Source: VYFG01 sp964403545 | Lineage (GTDB): Bacteria > Pseudomonadota > Gammaproteobacteria > Arenicellales > Poriferihabitantaceae | NCBI GenBank assembly: GCA_964403545.1 | Contig: CAYOGN010000022.1 | Coordinates: 19,327-83,326, forward strand | Length of the DNA stretch: 64,000 nucleotides | Reading direction: 5' to 3' | Shown: piece after piece, positions 61,866-64,000 of the stretch | Position numbering within the stretch: the stretch's first letter is position 1 | Layout of the letters: every line of letters begins with the position of its first letter | Notes under the pieces: model-generated | The model's database searches: none | What the model saw: the letters and a program-made list of their open reading frames with translations, nothing else | Told to the model about the DNA's origin: nothing | Program-made: the position numbers and the translations under genes

Positions 61866-62135
61866 TCAAGTTTGAGCCAGGCTGTGCGTGGTTTCCAGGT
61901 AGCGGATGATATTTGCTGATTCCGCCATCCATTCGGTTGCGTTCTGTTGGTTCCTGATCGCCAGTACCGGTACCCTGCTGCGACCGGTCGCCGTATTCAA
62001 CTCTTGTTCATGTTCTCGGTTTTGCCAGATATTCCGGACTTCGATATCAAGGTCAAGCTGACCAATTCTACGGATCACCCGATTGCAGAACATGCAGTAG
62101 TCGCGGACGTAAAGTGTATGTTGATTGTTTTTCAT
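61866..62135 (-). CDS. Glutaredoxin-like protein
   Basis: 89 residues with the redox site CMFC (Cys14, Cys17) at the start of a thioredoxin fold, and SRVPVLAI (cis-Pro) and ESANIIRYLE (GST-type glutathione contact). No signal peptide. Directly follows the SCO-like gene (2 bases), so it is likely part of the cytochrome oxidase assembly operon. Confidence 0.82.
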   Translation of the reverse strand: MKNNQHTLYVRDYCMFCNRVIRRIGQLDLDIEVRNIWQNREHEQELNTATGRSRVPVLAIRNQQNATEWMAESANIIRYLETTHSLAQT

Positions 62136-62137
62136 GG

Positions 62138-62749
62138 TCAGCCAATCTTTGATAGTTTAAGCAGTTTCTTCAGATCTTTCAGCAGGTCCGATGGCGCAAG
62201 TTCTACTGGAATAGCCATCATCACATTGCCCAGGGGATCAATCAGAAACGCATCATCGGGGCTCATTCCATTTTCTCTCACGATGGGTTTAAGCTGCTTG
62301 TCGAGCCCCCCGTTGGACCGTAGCAACAGGGTAATATCAGAATGTTCTGTTGCGGCGGCTTCCAATTCTTCAATATTGTCGCCAAGCAAAAGGCGCTGAA
62401 CCCGGTTGGCGTCCCGGCCTAGCGCCAACCGGGCCTGCCGACTATTGTAGAGTGAAGTGCTACAACTTTCAGTACACCGGATATCCAGCCTGTGGGCGAT
62501 AACCCAGGTACGTTTCAGTGTCTCCAGGGTAACTTCATTGTTGCCCCGGTCAAAGTTGGTAAAGGGCTGCAAGGTCACCACCGGCCGGATCAGGGGGGCA
62601 TGATTAACCGTCAGACTCGAAGTAAAAACTTCGGGGAACCTGTAATATCCGAGCAGTGCTATGGCGAGGGGTATAAAAAAAGCTGCCAGTACCAGTGAAA
62701 ACTTGAGACGACTTCTGCGAATGGTGTTGTTGGTCAAATTGCTATTCAT
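62138..62749 (-). CDS. Membrane-anchored SCO-like cytochrome oxidase assembly protein
   Basis: 203 residues from ATG 62749. One N-terminal membrane helix (about 16-36), then a thioredoxin-like exported domain. The CTESC pair (Cys92, Cys96) has the CxxxC spacing of SCO1 copper chaperones, but it sits at an atypical position and the later SCO histidine is not obvious. It lies between SURF1 and a glutaredoxin, as do uncharacterised proteins of cytochrome oxidase clusters in Pseudomonas. Role in copper or redox handling inferred. Confidence 0.65.
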   Translation of the reverse strand: MNSNLTNNTIRRSRLKFSLVLAAFFIPLAIALLGYYRFPEVFTSSLTVNHAPLIRPVVTLQPFTNFDRGNNEVTLETLKRTWVIAHRLDIRCTESCSTSLYNSRQARLALGRDANRVQRLLLGDNIEELEAAATEHSDITLLLRSNGGLDKQLKPIVRENGMSPDDAFLIDPLGNVMMAIPVELAPSDLLKDLKKLLKLSKIG

Positions 62750-62757
62750 TAAAATTT

Positions 62758-63459
62758 TCAGGTTACAAATTTTCTGCGCCAGATAAGGCCAAAAATAATC
62801 AGCGTCAGCGCCAGCCCCCACCACTGCATGGCGTATGCAAAATGACGTGCTGGAGGCATGTTTGTCGGCTGCCAGATACGGGTAAAGCTATCGGGTTCAT
62901 CCTGGTTTAATACCAGTACCACGGGTGACAGCGTCATGCCAAGAGCATCAGACAATGCGTCAAAATCATAATAGAGGAACCGTAACGGCCACTGTACCGA
63001 CCCGATAAATGTTGGCCCCAGGGTAAACCCTTTCTGTGGTTGGTAGAATTGGCCACCAAGTAATATATCTGCCCCGGAAACATTAACCAGATGCGTGCCA
63101 TCTGTGTGATTTTCAACCCACCCGCGATTAATCAGAATTACTGTGTCGTCGCCAGCCAGTTGAAACGGACTCAGCACTTCAACGCCTGATCTGCCTTGAT
63201 AGGAACGATTTTCCAACAGAAAAAATTTTTGTGGCAGCCAGTGTCCTGACAATTCAACCTGTTGATAGTCCAGGTCACGCCATTGCAATGGTGCCTGGTT
63301 CAATTGTAACAATTCAGGTGCAGAAGATTGCGCCATACGGAAGATGTCGGCTTTGTTCAGCCCCCGGTAGACCTGCCAGGTCCCAAGGCCGAGCAGTATC
63401 CCGAGGATTATAAAAAACAGGAAATATCCTGAAACGTGTTTTCGATTTATAATCGGCAT
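62758..63459 (-). CDS. SURF1-family cytochrome oxidase assembly protein
   Basis: 233 residues from ATG 63459; the frame is open upstream but that part overlaps the leader of the divergent DUF2909 gene and lacks protein character. Two membrane helices (about 10-30 and 210-228) with LGTWQVYRG and the second-helix HFAYAMQWWGLAL of SURF1 (Shy1) proteins. Helps to insert haem a into cytochrome oxidase subunit I. Confidence 0.87.
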   Translation of the reverse strand: MPIINRKHVSGYFLFFIILGILLGLGTWQVYRGLNKADIFRMAQSSAPELLQLNQAPLQWRDLDYQQVELSGHWLPQKFFLLENRSYQGRSGVEVLSPFQLAGDDTVILINRGWVENHTDGTHLVNVSGADILLGGQFYQPQKGFTLGPTFIGSVQWPLRFLYYDFDALSDALGMTLSPVVLVLNQDEPDSFTRIWQPTNMPPARHFAYAMQWWGLALTLIIFGLIWRRKFVT

Positions 63460-63593
63460 GAAAAATATATTTTTACCTGTGCTCTCTCTACCCGGCATAC
63501 GCGGCTGGACTTTGGTGATCTGAGTGCCTTTTACAGGTTCGGGATCATACAGGGCGAGCACCGACTCCAGAAGCACTTGAACCGGATTCATCT

Positions 63594-63806
63594 ATGCTGC
63601 TATTTAAACTACTCATCGTCATTCTGCTTCTGTTTATAGTGGGGAGCCTGTTTACCGCTCTCTATTTTCTGGTGAAAAACCCGGATCGATCGGGAGCAAT
63701 TGTAAAATCCCTTTCGGTAAGAATAGGCCTGTCACTATTTCTGTTGGTAATGATATACCTGGGCACCGAATTTGGCCTGATTGAACCCCATGGTTTCGGC
63801 GAATAG
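63594..63806 (+). CDS. DUF2909 twin-transmembrane protein
   Basis: 70 residues, two membrane helices (about 4-26 and 43-62) with NPDRSGAIVKSLSVRIGLS between, the pattern of DUF2909. Found beside SURF1 and cytochrome c oxidase subunit III in related genomes. Divergent from SURF1; starts share a 134-base region. The rest of the cytochrome oxidase cluster is expected to the right of the window. Confidence 0.82.
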   Translation: MLLFKLLIVILLLFIVGSLFTALYFLVKNPDRSGAIVKSLSVRIGLSLFLLVMIYLGTEFGLIEPHGFGE

Positions 63807-63877
63807 GGAACCGCCTGATTATTGTTTAATTTTCCGAAAGTGCAGTGGAAAATTGAAGACATGCCGTTGCCCAATTG

Positions 63878-64000
63878 CTACATGGACGTGATTTTCTGGA
63901 AATACAGGGGTAATGCCGGATCCATGCGATTGCGACATGCCAGCCCCACCCGGCAAATTTCTGGAATAGTGTCGTAGTACTTTGCAGAAAATCCACGTCG
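63878..64000 (-). CDS. Possible C-terminal end of a leftward gene (edge fragment)
   Basis: A frame open for 40 codons from the right edge to a TAG at 63878-63880. The short peptide (ending LPLYFQKITSM) is not recognised, and it is not the C-terminus of cytochrome oxidase subunit III that I expected. It could be chance. Confidence 0.2.
   Translation of the reverse strand, partial: RRGFSAKYYDTIPEICRVGLACRNRMDPALPLYFQKITSM

Noticed and set aside
1..64000. tRNA, rRNA, CRISPR, transposase or integrase genes
   Set aside because: None were recognised on either strand; no regularly spaced repeats of CRISPR type and no IS-like inverted termini around a transposase were seen.

Overview
The window is a stretch of ordinary gammaproteobacterial chromosome, most likely from a marine or saline-water member near the Pseudomonadales/Cellvibrionales. 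Evidence for this is the gene order yicC-gmk-rpoZ-spoT, glnE-ilvE-(zinc finger)-waaF, lysA-lptM-argH facing algZ-algR, a split B12-dependent ribonucleotide reductase (nrdJa/nrdJb) of the kind known from Pseudomonas, a rimB-rimK pair, SURF1 next to DUF2909 as in cytochrome oxidase clusters, and an ectoine catabolic cluster. I saw no rRNA, tRNA, transposase, integrase or CRISPR array. Several short genes and starts were placed by reading the bases directly: a GntR regulator cut by the left edge, lptM, and a 40-residue membrane protein at 36357.

Left part (1-8.8 kb): a GntR-type regulator reads leftward out of the window and faces a rightward ectoine operon: DoeB/EutE deacetylase, EutA, DoeA/EutD ectoine hydrolase and a threonine-aldolase-like PLP enzyme. 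The 650-base gap between them carries two near-identical 14-bp palindromes, one at each divergent promoter, which look like the operators of this regulator. Then come a YdjM-type membrane protein, an OrdL/PuuB-like flavin oxidase and a haem-c (DUF3365) HAMP membrane sensor.

8.8-27 kb: an AlgI/AlgJ-like polysaccharide O-acetylation pair, SppA, a GST-like protein, a lytic transglycosylase lipoprotein, a MoxR/CoxE-VWA pair, a DUF4124-glutaredoxin fusion, nrdJb-nrdJa with a well-spaced pair of NrdR boxes upstream, the overlapping rimB-rimK-AstE-like group, a DUF1272 protein, and a GMC oxidoreductase broken by one frameshift and one in-frame stop.

27-45 kb: core genes (waaF, zinc-finger protein, ilvE, glnE, an M48 protease lipoprotein), an envelope-looking group (FemAB/GNAT-like, BON-repeat membrane protein, tiny membrane protein, YiiX-like peptidase, Ser/Thr kinase), then yicC-gmk-rpoZ-spoT and an overlapping LMW-phosphatase/L,D-transpeptidase/nagZ group.

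45-64 kb: a HisA paralogue with an altered catalytic position, a class II glutamine amidotransferase, a translationally coupled three-gene unit (predicted outer-membrane barrel fused to a DUF4329/JAMM-like domain, a small exported protein, a protein with two cyclic-nucleotide-binding domains), an RND efflux permease and adaptor with a strong 13-bp dyad upstream, a thiamine-pyrophosphokinase-like gene overlapping aroE, a 5'-nucleotidase, lysA-lptM-argH, algZ-algR with an intrinsic terminator inside the algZ leader, and the edge of a cytochrome c oxidase assembly cluster (glutaredoxin, SCO-like protein, SURF1, DUF2909).

The items I consider most worth following up are the proposed aldolase branch for hydroxyectoine, the barrel-JAMM operon, the divergent GntR operators, and the terminator-containing algZ leader. 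All functional calls are by recognition of families and motifs, without database searches.
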